Source: Hirundichthys speculiger
Taxonomy: Eukaryota > Chordata > Actinopteri > Beloniformes > Exocoetidae
Assembly: GCA_018398805.1 (NCBI GenBank)
Contig: JAGFBZ010000945.1
Coordinates: 1 to 64,000, forward strand
Direction of reading: 5' to 3'
DNA length: 64,000 nt
The position numbers and the translations under genes were made by a program. The notes under the pieces were generated by a model. The model saw nothing but the letters and a program-made list of their open reading frames with translations. It was not told the origin of the DNA and made no database searches. Each line of letters begins with the position of its first letter. The first letter of the stretch is position 1. Shown in pieces: positions 1 through 10,912 of this stretch.

Positions 1-492
1 GGGCGAGGCGGCGGGCCACCTGCTGCAAAGTTATTTGTCTCAGAGAAAAAAAAAAAAAAAAAAAAGACATGAAGACAGTTCTCTCTTTTTCAAGTGTGAC
101 ACTTTCTCCTGGACTAAACGTGCACGCGCGCGCACGTGCTTCTACAAGCTGGCAGGAGGCTCAGCCAAACGGAGATAACCATGTGACAGAAATGATTACA
201 GGTCAATCAGAAGAATCTCAGGACGTCTCAGGACGTCCCGGGTTGTCCAGTCCTGGAGGTTTTAGCAGCACATCTGGGCCCAGCGGGCTGTGGCCCGTTT
301 GTATCGAGCCCGTTTCTGCCAAACCATGAACCATGAGACCCTCAGATTTAGTTTTGCTCTTTGAGGCTCTTCTGAGCGGCTCCTCCTCTTCTGGAGGAGG
401 ATGCTGCTGGACTGGATTTCTTCTCACCGGTCTGTAAAAGGTTAGAGTACGACCCGAGTTTACTCCAGGATGCAGATTTTTAACTTTTTAAT
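1..492. other. zc3h3 intron, no recognised element
   Basis: It holds an A-run at about 46-65 and a short CG/CA alternating stretch at 122-138. I looked for a finger-3 exon on the minus strand (a Cys/His spacing after MPVCSYF) and found none. Confidence 0.5.
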
Positions 493-1650
493 TAGGGCTG
501 GGCAAGTTAACGCGTAATTATCACGTTAACTCATTAATTTATTAACGCCGACATCTATTTTATCGCGCGTTAACGCATGTTGCTCACATGCTTTTGTTTT
601 GAAAAGTCTGTTACTGGCTGCTGCGGAACCGGAACAGAATCGGCAAGTAAACACGAAAAGCTAAAACAGACATGGAGAACGGTAAAAATCCGTGAACTTT
701 ACAGTTCAGGTAGCAACTTAGGTAGCAAAATTAACAATTCTATCCAAAAAAAAAAAAAAAAATTCTGGAATACAACAAAACTTTCTTGTCATTCCTCCAT
801 GTTCCATCAGATCTGCTCCATGTGTTCACTGTCCTGCTGTTCTCTAGCTGGTTACTGCAGTGCGGCTCCATCTAGTGGCTCAGATGTGTAATGACAACAG
901 AAAGTCCAGTCCTCCATTATAAAACAAATTCAGTTCTGTGGCCTATTTTCTAATTTCATATTTTTGATCCAAGTATGAAATTGAAATATAAAAAACAGGC
1001 ATTTTTTTTCGTTTTTTTTTTTTTTTTTTGTGTTAGATTAAAAAAACGAAAAATGTAATAAAATGTCACTTTTAATTTTTTTTTTAATTTTTGATTGACA
1101 ATTGAAAATGGAAAGAATGAATGATAAAGGGATTGGTAAAGTTACTGAACTTTAACATGGACATTTTTATTTTAAAGTTCTCCCAGACGGAGGATTCAAC
1201 AGAAACAAGGTTATTTGTAACAACTGACAAGTTGAACTCCCCGTTAAAAGTTTCTGCTGTTACCTCAGAAATGACCTGTTTTAATGTTCTGATTGTGCTG
1301 AGACACAATCATTGTTGGATTTTGTTGGTAGACTTTTTTTTATTTTTTATAAAAACAGGATGACATTAATGTCCTGGCAGTGGCAATAAGCTTTATTTTA
1401 TTTGACATTTTTTAAGGTGAGATTTACACTAAATATGTGTTACTGACAAGTGCTGATGTTAAAAGTGTTTGAAGAACAAATGTTATGACACTTTAGTTCA
1501 TATGGCGGCAGAACATTTCAATAAAAGTGCGTTTTACACTACTTTTAAATTCATTATTTGATTTTGCGTATACAATGCGATTAATCGTGATTAATCAGGA
1601 AAATCATGCGATTAATCCCGATTAAAAATTTTCATCGTTGCGCAGCCCTA
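493..1650 (+). mobile_element. Family A hAT-like non-autonomous element, copy 1
   Basis: The ends are TAGGGCTGGGCAAGTTAACG and, inverted, TTGCGCAGCCCTA. The flanks are an 8-bp target duplication, tttttaat (485-492) and attttaat (1651-1658), 7/8 identical. The left arm is rich in GTTAACGCG, the right arm in CGATTAATCG. The body carries T and A runs and no transposase. Four more copies lie at 2855, 16011, 39594 and 56311. Confidence 0.88.
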
Positions 1651-2486
1651 ATTTTAATCCTTCGCAGGGACAATCTCCTGAAACAGAAGGGTGTAAAATC
1701 AGGTGGAGTGACGAGCATCAGTAGAGTTCCCATCATGCAGTGCGATCTATCCGCAATGACAGCTCGTGTTTCTTGTACTTGTTGTTGTATATCAAATGTT
1801 TTATTGGAGTTTTGTTTGGGTGCTCTGACGACTCATTTAACCATCATCTTTTTTTAGCTTTTCCCTTTAGGGGCGGGGCCAGCAGATCCTGCGTCCTGCT
1901 CTGCCACACCCACCTACAGCGTATCCTCTTACACCTTCTCCGTTTTCTCCCGCCTGGCAGCTCCCGGTCCAGCGTCCCGTGTGTCCAGCCCGTCTTACGT
2001 CACCTGAGGCTGGACGTTCCTCCCATGCGCTCGTCCTCCTGCCGTGGCCAGCATCTCCCAGCCACGGAGGAGGGTTATAGTCTCGCCGTCACCTCTTTAT
2101 CAACCTTTAAGAGACTCTCACCGCTTTAATGAAACCCGTACGACAGAAGGGTCGTCACATCTGCATTCGCAAAAACAACTAAAAAACGCATTAATTCTCC
2201 TCATAAACGACACACAGCCGGTCTGCAGGTCGAACCGTCGACCCTTCAGTGACTTGTTTTCTCTTTACCCGTCAAATACCTCCTGACACCCCCCCCCCCC
2301 ATCAGCTCATGTCTTCCTCACTCCATCCCGTCCATGGAAACAGGAGCTGTTCCAGGAGACCCAAATATGATCCAGGTCCGCTGAACCCGCCGGTGCGCCA
2401 CCTTATATGCTCACGGCGTACCCGAGCCCGGCCTTTGCCATGACAACCATAAAACATTACGGCCCCGCCCCCTCAGCGTGCCTTAC
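1651..2486. other. zc3h3 intron, unique sequence
   Basis: No repeat family from this window recurs here. There is a C run at about 2289-2300. Nothing else recognised. Confidence 0.45.
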
Positions 2487-2556
2487 CTTCTCTTTGGCAA
2501 CCTTGTGGGAGAACGGACACTCGCCGTCCGCCTGCTTGCACGTTCCCCTCAGAAAC
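2487..2556 (-). CDS. zc3h3: zc3h3 exon with CCCH finger 2
   Basis: This 70-nt exon sits between acceptor cccacctgcag and donor GTAAGGC. It takes AG from the previous exon to make Arg, then encodes FLRGTCKQADGECPFSH and KVAKEK, ending in phase 0. The C-x5-C-x3-H part of a CCCH finger is complete (CKQADGECPFSH), with the first Cys supplied by VCTR at the end of the preceding exon. In other vertebrates the next residues are MPVCSYFLKG of finger 3; no such exon is seen in 1-2486, so it should lie before the window. CCCH fingers of this kind bind single-stranded RNA. Confidence 0.94.
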
Positions 2557-2854
2557 CTGCAGGTGGGAGAGACGAGAACGGAAACTGTTCATCAACAAAG
2601 CAGCACAGCCTGAAGGCAGGTGTGTGCAGGTACGTCAGCTGACTGGCAGCAATGTTTCAACAGGAGCTAAACCAGAAGACGCTCCATCCTGCTCCGCTCC
2701 CTCATCGTTTACTCCTCACATAGTTGGGAAAACGTTGCGTTTGTTACAAAACATTCAAATTTAAATTTGAGCTCTGAAAATGAAATGATGCTTTTGGAAG
2801 CACAAGAAGTGTGACTTTAAAGTCCAACTTTTTGAAAAAAAAAAAAAAATGTTA

Positions 2855-3988
2855 TAGGGCTGGGGAAGTTAACGCGTTATTATCGCATTAATTTATTAAT
2901 TTATTAATGCCGACATTTATTTTATCGCGCGTTAACGCATGTTGCTCACATGTTTTTGTTTTGAAAAGTCTGTTTCTAGCTGCTGCGGAACCAGAAGACA
3001 ATTCGCAGGTAAACATGCGGTAAAGCTAAAACAGACATGGAGAACGGTAAAAATCCGTGAACTTTACAGTTCAGGTAGCAACTCAGGTAGCAATATTAAC
3101 AATTCTGTCTGATAAAAATATTCTGGACTGCAACAGAACTTTGTGGTCATTCCTCCATGTTCCATCAGATCTGCTCCATGTGTTCACTGTCCTGCTGTTT
3201 CTCTAGCTGGTTACTGCAGTGCGGCTCCATCTAGTGGCACAGATGTGTAATGACAACAGAAAGTCCAGTCCTCCATTATAAAACTAATTCAGTTCTGTGG
3301 CCCGTTTTTTTATTTCGTATTTTTGATCCAAGTCTAAAATTGAAATATAAAAAAACAGGCATTATTATTATGTTTTTTTGTGTTAGATTAAAAAACGAAA
3401 AATGTAATAAAATGTCACTTTTTAATTTTTGATTGACAACTGAAAACGGAATGAATGATTTACAGATTGGTAAAGTTACTGAACTTTAACATGGACATTT
3501 TCATTTTAAAGTTCTCCCAGACGGAGGATTCAACAGAAACAAGGTTATTTTTAACAACTGACAAGTTGAACTCCCCGTTAAAAGTTTCTGCTGTTACCTC
3601 AGAAATTACCTGTTTTAATGTTCTGATTGTGCTGAGACACAATCATTTTTGTTGGATTTTGTTCATAGACTTTTTTTAATTTTTTTATAAAAACAGGATG
3701 ACATTAATGCCCTGGCAGTGGCCATAAGCTTTATTTTATTTGACATTTTTTAAGATGAGATTTACACTAAATATGTGTTACTGACAAGTGCTGATGTTAA
3801 AAGTGTTTGAACAACAAATGTTATGACACTTTAGTTCATATGGCAGCAGAATATTTAAATAAAAGTGACCTTTACGCTACTTTTGAATTCATTATTTGCT
3901 TCTGCGTATACAATGCGATTAATCGTGATTAATCAGGGAAATCATGCGATTAATCGTGATTAAAAATTTTAATCGTTGCCCAGCCCTA
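2855..3988 (+). mobile_element. Family A element, copy 2
   Basis: It starts TAGGGCTGGGGAAGTTAACG and ends GTTGCCCAGCCCTA, and runs colinear with copy 1 throughout. The flanking 8-mers (aaatgtta and gtttttaa) do not match, so the target duplication has decayed or one flank was rearranged. Confidence 0.86.
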
Positions 3989-4239
3989 GTTTTTAATAAT
4001 CGTCTCTTCCGTTTGTGGAAGCTTTGCCTCCACCTCGGGGCTCTGATGGACCTCTGATGGATCTTTGTGTACATGTAGCAGAACTGACGAGCGAAAGCTT
4101 CCTCTTCAACGCGTAGCTGAGATTAAAGCAGAGAAAAGCAACAACCTGACAGAGATGAGGCCGAACTCTGGCTCCTGTGACATCAGGAGTCCGGCCACGC
4201 CTCCTCTCTGTCAAAGGTGAGACGTGGTGGTGGCGCTAC

Positions 4240-4408
4240 CTGGTGCAGACGGCCACCTTGTCGGGGTCGTGGATGAAGGGGCAGGGGCAGCTCGTGCCGC
4301 GGTTGCATTTGCCGAAGCGGTTGTAGTACATGCAGTACTGCTTCTGCTGCTCTCTGCCTCTTCTGACGAGCGTGTCTGATGATGGCGATGCTCCTCTGGA
4401 CCGCACGG
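4240..4408 (-). CDS. zc3h3: zc3h3 exon with CCCH finger 1; frame broken
   Basis: This 169-nt exon starts after ccctgatccag and ends before GTAGCG. In the frame set by the previous exon it reads RAVQRSIAIIRHARQKRQ, an unmistakable ZC3H3 block (mammals: RAVQRSLAIIRQARQRR). About at 4344-4358 the homologous reading moves to the next frame, EQQKQYCMYYNRFGKCNRG, TSCPCPFIHDPDKVAVCT. So one base too many or two too few are present between Gln and Gln-Gln-Lys. The finger also has an extra Cys-Pro: the usual C-P-(F/Y)-I-H is here C-P-C-P-F-I-H, from a tandem ctgccc duplication near 4278-4290. The exit phase (AG) fits the next exon. Either the allele is damaged or the assembly has indels; the rest is well conserved. 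Confidence 0.93.
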
Positions 4409-4805
4409 CTGGATCAGGGAGGCAAAGACAAACCGCAGACATCCACAATAATTAATACGTTTAAGGTTAATTAAAAAAAAAAAAATCTACGTGAGGCCAG
4501 TATCAGATTCAGCTCTGACCCCTGTACAGGTTTCTGGGTAAAGGTGTTCACCATATACTAATTTTATAAGATTACTACTGGATTAACAGCACTTAGTTGA
4601 AGGTGATGAAGGGAAATTAATACTGGGGGGGGGGGAGAGGGGGATCAAATGCAAACATCTTGGCCGGATTTGATTTCATGGAGGTGCTGTGGCAGAAAGG
4701 CAGCCAACAGGATGACCCACTTACAACTGGTATGGAAGACGTTTTTACGACTCCTCGCATAATGGTTCTGACATGTGTCTGATAACAGGTGCTGGTGGGC
4801 GTTAC

Positions 4806-4881
4806 CTGGCCAAGTGGCGGCTGCTGGAGGGCCGGGCGGAGGCGGGGCTCATGTGAGACGGGTGGATGCTGGAGTACCTCC
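4806..4881 (-). CDS. zc3h3: zc3h3 internal exon: short Ser-rich linker
   Basis: This 76-nt exon has acceptor cctcaccttcag and donor GTAACGC. It completes a Gly codon with the upstream exon, then reads RYSSIHPSHMSPASARPSSS and RHLA, ending in AG that joins C of the next exon to give Ser. The joined reading ...LAS-RAVQRS... is the same as in mammalian ZC3H3 (SLASRAVQRS), which fixes both the phase and the splice acceptor used by the finger-1 exon. It is too short and too low in complexity to be found alone; support comes from splice sites, phase and context. Confidence 0.85.
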
Positions 4882-4986
4882 CTGAAGGTGAGGAGAGAAA
4901 AACAGTGGATTCAGCTAAAGCCCTGCACATGACTCTTAATGTTTATTCAGCTTTTTATTCATATTCATTTAATATTTTATATAATA

Positions 4987-6476
4987 CAGTGATCTCTCGC
5001 CAATTCGCGCTTTAAGTTACGCGATTTTAGTAATTTGCGGATTTTTCAGAAATATATAATCTAAAAAAAAAAAAATCAAGAAAAAATTGCGGAAACAACA
5101 CAGGATGTTGTGTGCGTTCTCTCACAGCAAAGAAATGTTGTGAGCCAGCCTGGCCCCTTTAAGAAGGTGGCCTTATGGGTAATGTAGTGTGTGTGTCGTG
5201 GAACGGCAGAATGAAAACGAGATCAGATGAAAGAGCGGTTTGTTTACTACGGATCAGAGACCAGAGGCTGTGAAGGTAACAGAAAGACCACAGTTGAGCC
5301 TTTGTCTTGTTTTGCTGCAGTACCTCGCTACTTTTTTGCGATTTTTAAACATATTTTAAACACATTATTTAGGCTCGAGGGGCTCCGGCTCCAATTCGCG
5401 AATTTTGATTCTCGGGCGGGGCGCCAGTCCCCATTAACCGCGAAAAATAAGGGGCAGAGGTGTCAACGGGAAATTGGAAAAAACTCTGAAGCGGAGGGGG
5501 CTTGAGAAAATTTTGATCACTCTCGAGGTGCTGCTTTAGGAGGCATATAGAGGTTAGATATCAAAAATAAAAGTAGTTGTTATGAAACAATTAAGTTGCC
5601 TATAAAAGGGAAAAATTCAGAATGATTAGTGATTCAGTCACTCATGAACTTCAACAGTAAAACATCACTGACAACAAGATACTTGGATCCAAAACTTTAG
5701 TAAGCAGTTATAGTAAATAGCATGTTAAATTAAACATGTCTTTTTGATGCCTGTAACTCTGAACATTAGCTTTTCTTAATTTTTTTTTAATCACAAAAAG
5801 CTCGAAACACTGAATAGCTAATACTTAAGGCATGAAAATCCCCCACCTTTCGGCAAAATTTGCCGTTATGAAGTCAAAGAGGGTGACCTACGTGAATTGT
5901 GTAGATTCGAGGAGTTTTCTATTTTGCGGGGTTGCGGGTTGGTGTCGGAGTCGGGAGATTTTTTTTAAATTTTATTTAATTATCATATAATTGCCCTAAT
6001 ATGTAAACTGAACACTTCAGAAATCGGCAATTTAAATGTACTTGAAGGTTACATTGCTAAGCGGTTTTTAATGTTAATTAAACGAGGCAAACGAGTTTAC
6101 GTTTCCTAGCTACATTTAGAAGTGGTGAGAAGCGCTGTATATTTAATCCGCGTTGTCTAACAATAAATAAGTACAATAAGGAATAAACATCTCTCCTGTG
6201 AATTTAAAGCTAATTATCATCCATCCAAACAAGAAGGGGAGAAGTAATATCAGAAAATATGTGCTTCGGGCTACTTTGACTTGGCTGTGTTAGCGGCTGG
6301 ATTGTCAATCAACCAATCACAATCGAGAATTCACGCCACGTTCGTGGAGGGTATCCCCGCCCCCCCGAAAATATTAAACCGGATTTGCACATATCTCAAA
6401 AATGACCCCTAGGATAAAAAAAAAAACTCGGAAATCCGCGAATCCGCGGAAAATTGACACCCCTGAAGGGGTCACT
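4987..6476 (+). mobile_element. Tigger/pogo-like element, copy 1, interrupted by a hAT
   Basis: It begins CAGTGATCTCTCGCCAATTC and ends GGGGTCACTG, with TA on both sides (4985-4986 and 6477-6478). The family is colinear with 23156-23771. The right arm is split at 5455 by another transposon, after which the last bases of the Tigger-like arm resume at 6465. No transposase is present. Confidence 0.85.
5455..6464 (+). mobile_element. hAT element nested in the Tigger-like copy
   Basis: Its ends are CAGAGGTGTCAA and, inverted, TTGACACCCCTG, typical hAT termini. The host arm is repeated on both sides as AAGGGG (5449-5454 and 6465-6470). The body is AT-rich with no long ORF. Confidence 0.78.
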
Positions 6477-7250
6477 GTACGCATCGTGTAATAGATTCTA
6501 CCATTTAACATCCGGGAGCAACTAGTGCATCACGCAACTCATCCAACAGTATTAAAAGTGCGCCGTTCTGCATCAACGCTGGTTCAGAGATGCTCCAGAG
6601 TAGCCGTGTTTTAAAAGACAGTTTCTGCCGTCCCCGTCAAAGGTGACACATGTGAAGCTGAACGAGGGCGCGTCCCTGCCGGCAGATGTAACGCGGGAAC
6701 TCGAAACTCGTTATTTATACTGTACGGGACTTGAAGCGCTCGTGCCAAGGCGAAACGTGACGTCCGGCTCGGGTGTGAGGACATCGTAGATCCCGTGCAC
6801 CCGCTGCACTCCCAAACACCGGAGGGGGGGGGGGGGGGAGGGGGGGGCTGCTAGACGTCATTGAGACGAGTGGACAACAGGACAACAGGCAGAGAGGCTG
6901 TCGTTGCAGATGGCAGCTGATCTCTGCCCGGCTTCTAAATCTGGAACGTTTATGGCTCCTGAAGCCCTTCACCAACCAGGCGAGGACCCCGGTGTGATTT
7001 AGACAGAGCTGTGGGGGGGGGTGACAGTCGGGTGGCTCCGTCCCAAGGACAAACATGACGCTCGCTGCGTCGAGAAGTGAAATCCTAACTCCCGCTGGAA
7101 AGACACCTGATGCGCGTTTTTCCGGAGGATTCGCGGATGATGGAGTCCATCGGGATGCCGGTCACGAGTGCAGCCTTTCAATTTCACGCGCGGGTTTTTG
7201 TCGCGCCAGATTGTGAAAAAGAGAGGCAGAAAAGTGTGTGTGTGTGTGTG

Positions 7251-7298
<48 letters not shown>

Positions 7299-7654
7299 GA
7301 TCGGAGGCTTTAATCTCCGCCGTCCACTTCTCCGGGGGCCTCCCCCTCGCCGCTCTGACAGATGACAACTTTATTATTTCAGATGGCAAATCCAGCCGGC
7401 TACCGCTAAGTCTGTTAGGGAGCGTGTGGATGGAGCCCCGGCCGCAGACATGAATAAACACTGAGGTATCGGGTCGGGGCTGCCCTGCGGTGGGTCCCGT
7501 GGGCCTGAACCGGACCGGGGACACAACCTCAGCAGGTGAAACGTGTCCGTTAAATAAGAGTAAATTTAACGGATAAGAGTGTAAATAAGAGTCAGAAACG
7601 GTTGCTGCTGTACTCGGACTGCAAACGCTTTAAATACAGGAAAAAATGTCATTA
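6477..7654. other. zc3h3 intron with long G runs
   Basis: It contains G-rich runs near 6824-6847 and 7012-7021, and a TG repeat that passes directly into a G run of about 30 (about 7231-7296). No transposon or exon recognised. Confidence 0.5.
7231..7296 (+). repeat. (TG)n followed by a ~30-base G homopolymer
   Basis: Alternating TG changes without a gap into an uninterrupted G run starting near 7265. Such a run can form G-quadruplexes and is a common source of length error in assemblies. Confidence 0.9.
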
Positions 7655-8210
7655 CAGTGATCCCTTATTTTTCGCGGTTAATGGGGACTGGCGCCCCCCC
7701 CCGCGAAAATTAAAATCCGCGAACTGGAGCCGGAGCCCCCCGAGCCTCAATAATGTGTTTAAAATATGTTTAAAAACCACAAAAAAGTAGCGAAACAAGA
7801 CAAAGGCTCAACTGTGGTTTTCTGTTACCTTCACAGCCTCTGGTCTCTGAACCGTAGTAAACAAACCGCTGGTATTGTGTTATTTTTGGCTCGTAATTAG
7901 CGGCTAACACGCTAACAACAACAAAAGAAAAAGTCCGGTTTTCTCTGCATGGAACAGGAACTTTATTCTGGCACTGCAGGAACTTGTAACATCACACAGG
8001 TTGTATTGTTGGGCTCCTGTCGGTTAACAGAGAATGTGAAATCTATACACGCTGGGCTGCACACACACTACATTACCCATAAGGCCACACCATTACCCAT
8101 AAGGCCACCTTCTTAAAGGGACCAGGCTGGCTCACAATATTTCTTCACTGTGAGAGAACGCGCACAACATCCTGTGATGTTTCTCCACGATTAAAAAAAT
8201 TTTTTGTGAA
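7655..8210 (-). mobile_element. Tigger/pogo-like element, copy 2, one end missing
   Basis: It begins at TA/CAGTGATCCCTTATTTTTCG and runs in the reverse orientation to copy 3, with the shared segments GTTCCTGCAGTGCC (inverted) and ACATCACAGGATGTTG (inverted). The far terminus (GGCGAGGGATCAC) is absent, and sequence of another element follows. Confidence 0.8.
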
Positions 8211-8672
8211 GTGAAAACAGTTAACAGAACGCAATCTTCCATCTCCCTAATCCCGGATCTTACCTGCGTAAGATCCAGCTGTGCATCTTGGCGCAGAACG
8301 AATCATTGGATGCGCGCATTTATAGATCAGAACAATTAATGTTCCTGTCCCTTCTCTCTCGACCACCAACAGTTTCAGACATATCGGAAATAAATTCCTG
8401 CATCCAACCTTTTCCAGTTTGACACCAGGGACAAAAAATCTCCTTGGTTTCCTCCACAGCAGAAAATCTGAATGAGAGCTGCCACAGCTGCACATTTATT
8501 CCATTTGGACGCACTCTTTTACGCACCGACATGCGACTTGCGCTTTCCGCAAACTCGGTATCTTGTGATCACTTGTTTAGGGTAGCGGGTGGTCTGAAAC
8601 TGTACCGAAATCATGACACAAAAACCGTGGTACGGACCGTACCGTGAGCCACCTGTAACCGTTGCACCCCTA
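8211..8672. mobile_element. hAT-like fragment with end GTAACCGTTGCACCCCTA
   Basis: Only the right terminus is clear: ACCGTGGTACGGACCGTACC then GTAACCGTTGCACCCCTA, the inverted form of the TAGGGGTGCAACGGTTAC type and similar to element H at 52742. The left limit is not visible; the element may have interrupted the Tigger-like copy before it. Confidence 0.6.
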
Positions 8673-9060
8673 ATGGATGGATGGATGGATGGATGGATGG
8701 ATGGATGGATGGATGGACATGGATGGATGGACTGATGGATGGCATGGATGGCAGACTGGATGGACATGGATGACATGATGGACTGGACAGACAGACAGGA
8801 CAGACAGACAGGACATGGATGGATAGATAGATGGATGCAGATAGATGGATATGATAGATGATAGGATAGATAGATGGATGATAGATGGATAGATGGATAG
8901 ATAGATAGATAGATAGATGGAGATGGAGATAGGATGGATGGATAGGATGGATGGATGGATGGAGATGGGCTGATGGATGGATGGATGGATGGATGGATGG
9001 ATGGATGGATGGCTGGATGGACTTGAAAATGATGGATGGACTTGATGGCTCAATGGATGG
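8673..9060 (+). repeat. ATGG/ATAG-type microsatellite array
   Basis: Tandem ATGG with GACAGACAG, GATA and ATGGAG variants, degenerate in the middle. It follows immediately after the CACCCCTA terminus of the preceding element. Confidence 0.9.
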
Positions 9061-9491
9061 ATCTTACCTGTATATAAATGGATGGAAGGATTAAATGGAA
9101 ATAAAAATGGAATGGATGGAATGAATGGATCATACCAACAAAGAAATGAACTAAGAGTCTCAGACTGTCTACCAACAAAACTGACACCATACTTTTCAAT
9201 TTCTTCTTCTTCTTCTTTTTTTTTAAATAAAAGTGATCCTGTTCTTGAAACATCACGGAAGTCAGCCTGCTAGTTTTTAATCTAAATAACCGACAGGAAC
9301 ATTTCCTATCCCTCGGCTGGGCGGCTGGAAATATTCTGAACATCTGTTAATATTCATGCCGGACGGTCCAAATTTAGAAATTTGAATTTATTCTTCTTCT
9401 CCACTTGTGAATTCTCCGCCCTCTTTAAATCGCCACCTCTGGCCCAGACGGAACGAAGCGCGTGGCCACGCCCCCCTCCGAACGCCCGTAC
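9061..9491. other. zc3h3 intron
   Basis: It contains a TTC/T-rich stretch at 9201-9222. Nothing else recognised. Confidence 0.4.
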
Positions 9492-9649
9492 CTGTCCGGT
9501 TGATGGACATGTTGGCCGTCACGGTGCGGGACAGCTTGTTGGCGGAGACCCGGTACAGGGAGCCACGGATCCAGCACATGCCGCTTCCCGCCCAGCGCTG
9601 GGAGGAGGAGGAGGGGGGGGGAGCTCGGAGGCGGTTCTGGAGGAAGCTC
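9492..9649 (-). CDS. zc3h3: zc3h3 internal exon: YRVSANKLSRT motif
   Basis: This 158-nt exon lies between acceptor tgttcttacag and donor GTACGGG. It takes one base to complete the previous codon, then reads SFLQNRLRAPPPSSSSQRW, AGSGMCWIRGSL, YRVSANKLSRT and VTANMSINRT, and exits after one base. The W-I/V-R/G-G-x-L-Y-(R/K)-V-S-A-N-K-L-S-(R/K)-T string is a hallmark of ZC3H3, where the mammalian protein has a nearly identical YKVSANKLSKT; this is the strongest single identification outside the fingers. The Pro/Ser stretch comes from a C9 run plus a TCC repeat, a place where indels are likely. Phase agrees with both neighbours. Confidence 0.93.
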
Positions 9650-10106
9650 CTGTAAGAACAAGGGAGGGAGGGGGGAGGGGGGGGTTAAGACAGGTGTGAA
9701 GATTCCCTCCTACTCAGAATCAACACGGTGATCCTTCAGTCTGCAGACGCTGGGAAATATTCAGTCGTGCTGTGATCCGTGTTAGAATATTATCAGCTCA
9801 TCCCTCTTTTAATATTCCACCCCTCTTTTCCCCATCTTCCCTCCAGCTCCCTCGCTACATCTCCCCCACTTCACTTTATGTTTCCCATCCTGTGCCCCCC
9901 CCCCCGCCCTCCCCCCCCCTCCTCCCCTCCTCTCTTCTCTCTCTTCCTTCTGTGTCACAGCACTCTGTTAAATTGCTCCTCTAATGGAAAGGACGGCAGT
10001 GTGGAAATGGAGAGAATTGAAAAGAGGAGAGGAGGAAATCAATGAGATAATAGGCAGGGCAGGGGGCCAGAGCAGCGAGGTTGGCCCCTACGCTGTAGCG
10101 TGGAGA

Positions 10107-10141
<35 letters not shown>

Positions 10142-10912
10142 ACAACACACTCCTGCTACAGTATGTACATTACAAACAATTCCAGGTCTCTGCACACGCT
10201 CACCATTCAGGAGTCACTCAGTTGGTGTGGGTGTGTGGGGGGGTGAAGGGGGGGGGTGAAGGGGTTATGGCGATAAATTGCGCTGTCCTGTCACTTCTAT
10301 TTGGGGCGGATTGGGGCCGGTGTGCGGGGAGCGCCGCTGGAGGTAATTTGCTGCCGTATTTCAGATGGGCTGGAAATGGGTTTGGAGCGAGAGTTCATGC
10401 CTCCCATTACGGAGCGGAGAGAGGGGCTACCCCGGACTCGCACGCCGACGCTCGGCGTGCGCGGGGCTGCTGCAGTGCTGCGAACAGGATGGGAAGGGGA
10501 AAAAAAAAGAAAGAAAGAAAAAAGAAGAGCGGAGCATCAGCTGCACGGGCCACCTGAGTGCGGGCCATAACTCAGCGGCACAGACACTCAGTTTCACTGA
10601 AACAAGATCAGCGGCTGCCCTACACGGGGCAACTGCAGCCAGGGGAGCCGTAATGGGGGCTAATGCTGCGGCGCTGACTGCCACCCTGGGAGGCTTAAAC
10701 TGGAACGGGTGGCCCGCAGAGCTACAATGGAGGTTAATGGGGATATGACATGAACAGTTAACACAGACGGCAGTTAACCCCGACACCGGGCTGTAGTGGG
10801 GGGGGGGGGGGGGGTTAACATCCAGCCTGTTAGGGTGTTTGTCTGAGTGTGTGGTGTCATTACACGCAATCCTCTGCAGTTAGCTGTTGCTGCAAGGAAA
10901 CGATCATTGATA
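9650..10912. other. zc3h3 intron, mostly unique
   Basis: It has C runs near 9894-9918, a (CA)n run at about 10112-10137, an A/GAAA stretch at 10500-10525 and a G run at 10797-10814. The part 10265-10750 is GC-rich, with translatable frames on both strands but no family similarity. Confidence 0.45.

Noticed and set aside
1..480. Possible finger-3 exon of zc3h3 (minus strand)
   Set aside because: No C-x-Y-F-L-K-G or CCCH spacing is encoded; the Glu-rich frame at 218-427 does not fit the protein.
1084..1308. Repeated minus-strand ORF (MCLSTIRTLKQVISEVTAET) seen at 1084, 3460 and 16530
   Set aside because: It recurs because family A copies are similar to each other. The peptide shows no transposase motif and both strands are open there.
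4398..4408. Alternative acceptor GTCCAG at about 4397 for the finger-1 exon
   Set aside because: It would drop RAVQ, which is conserved. The acceptor before CCGTGCGG gives the expected LAS-RAVQRS joint in phase.
8673..9060. CRISPR-like array
   Set aside because: Pure tetranucleotide slippage pattern in a vertebrate genome, no spacer and repeat structure.
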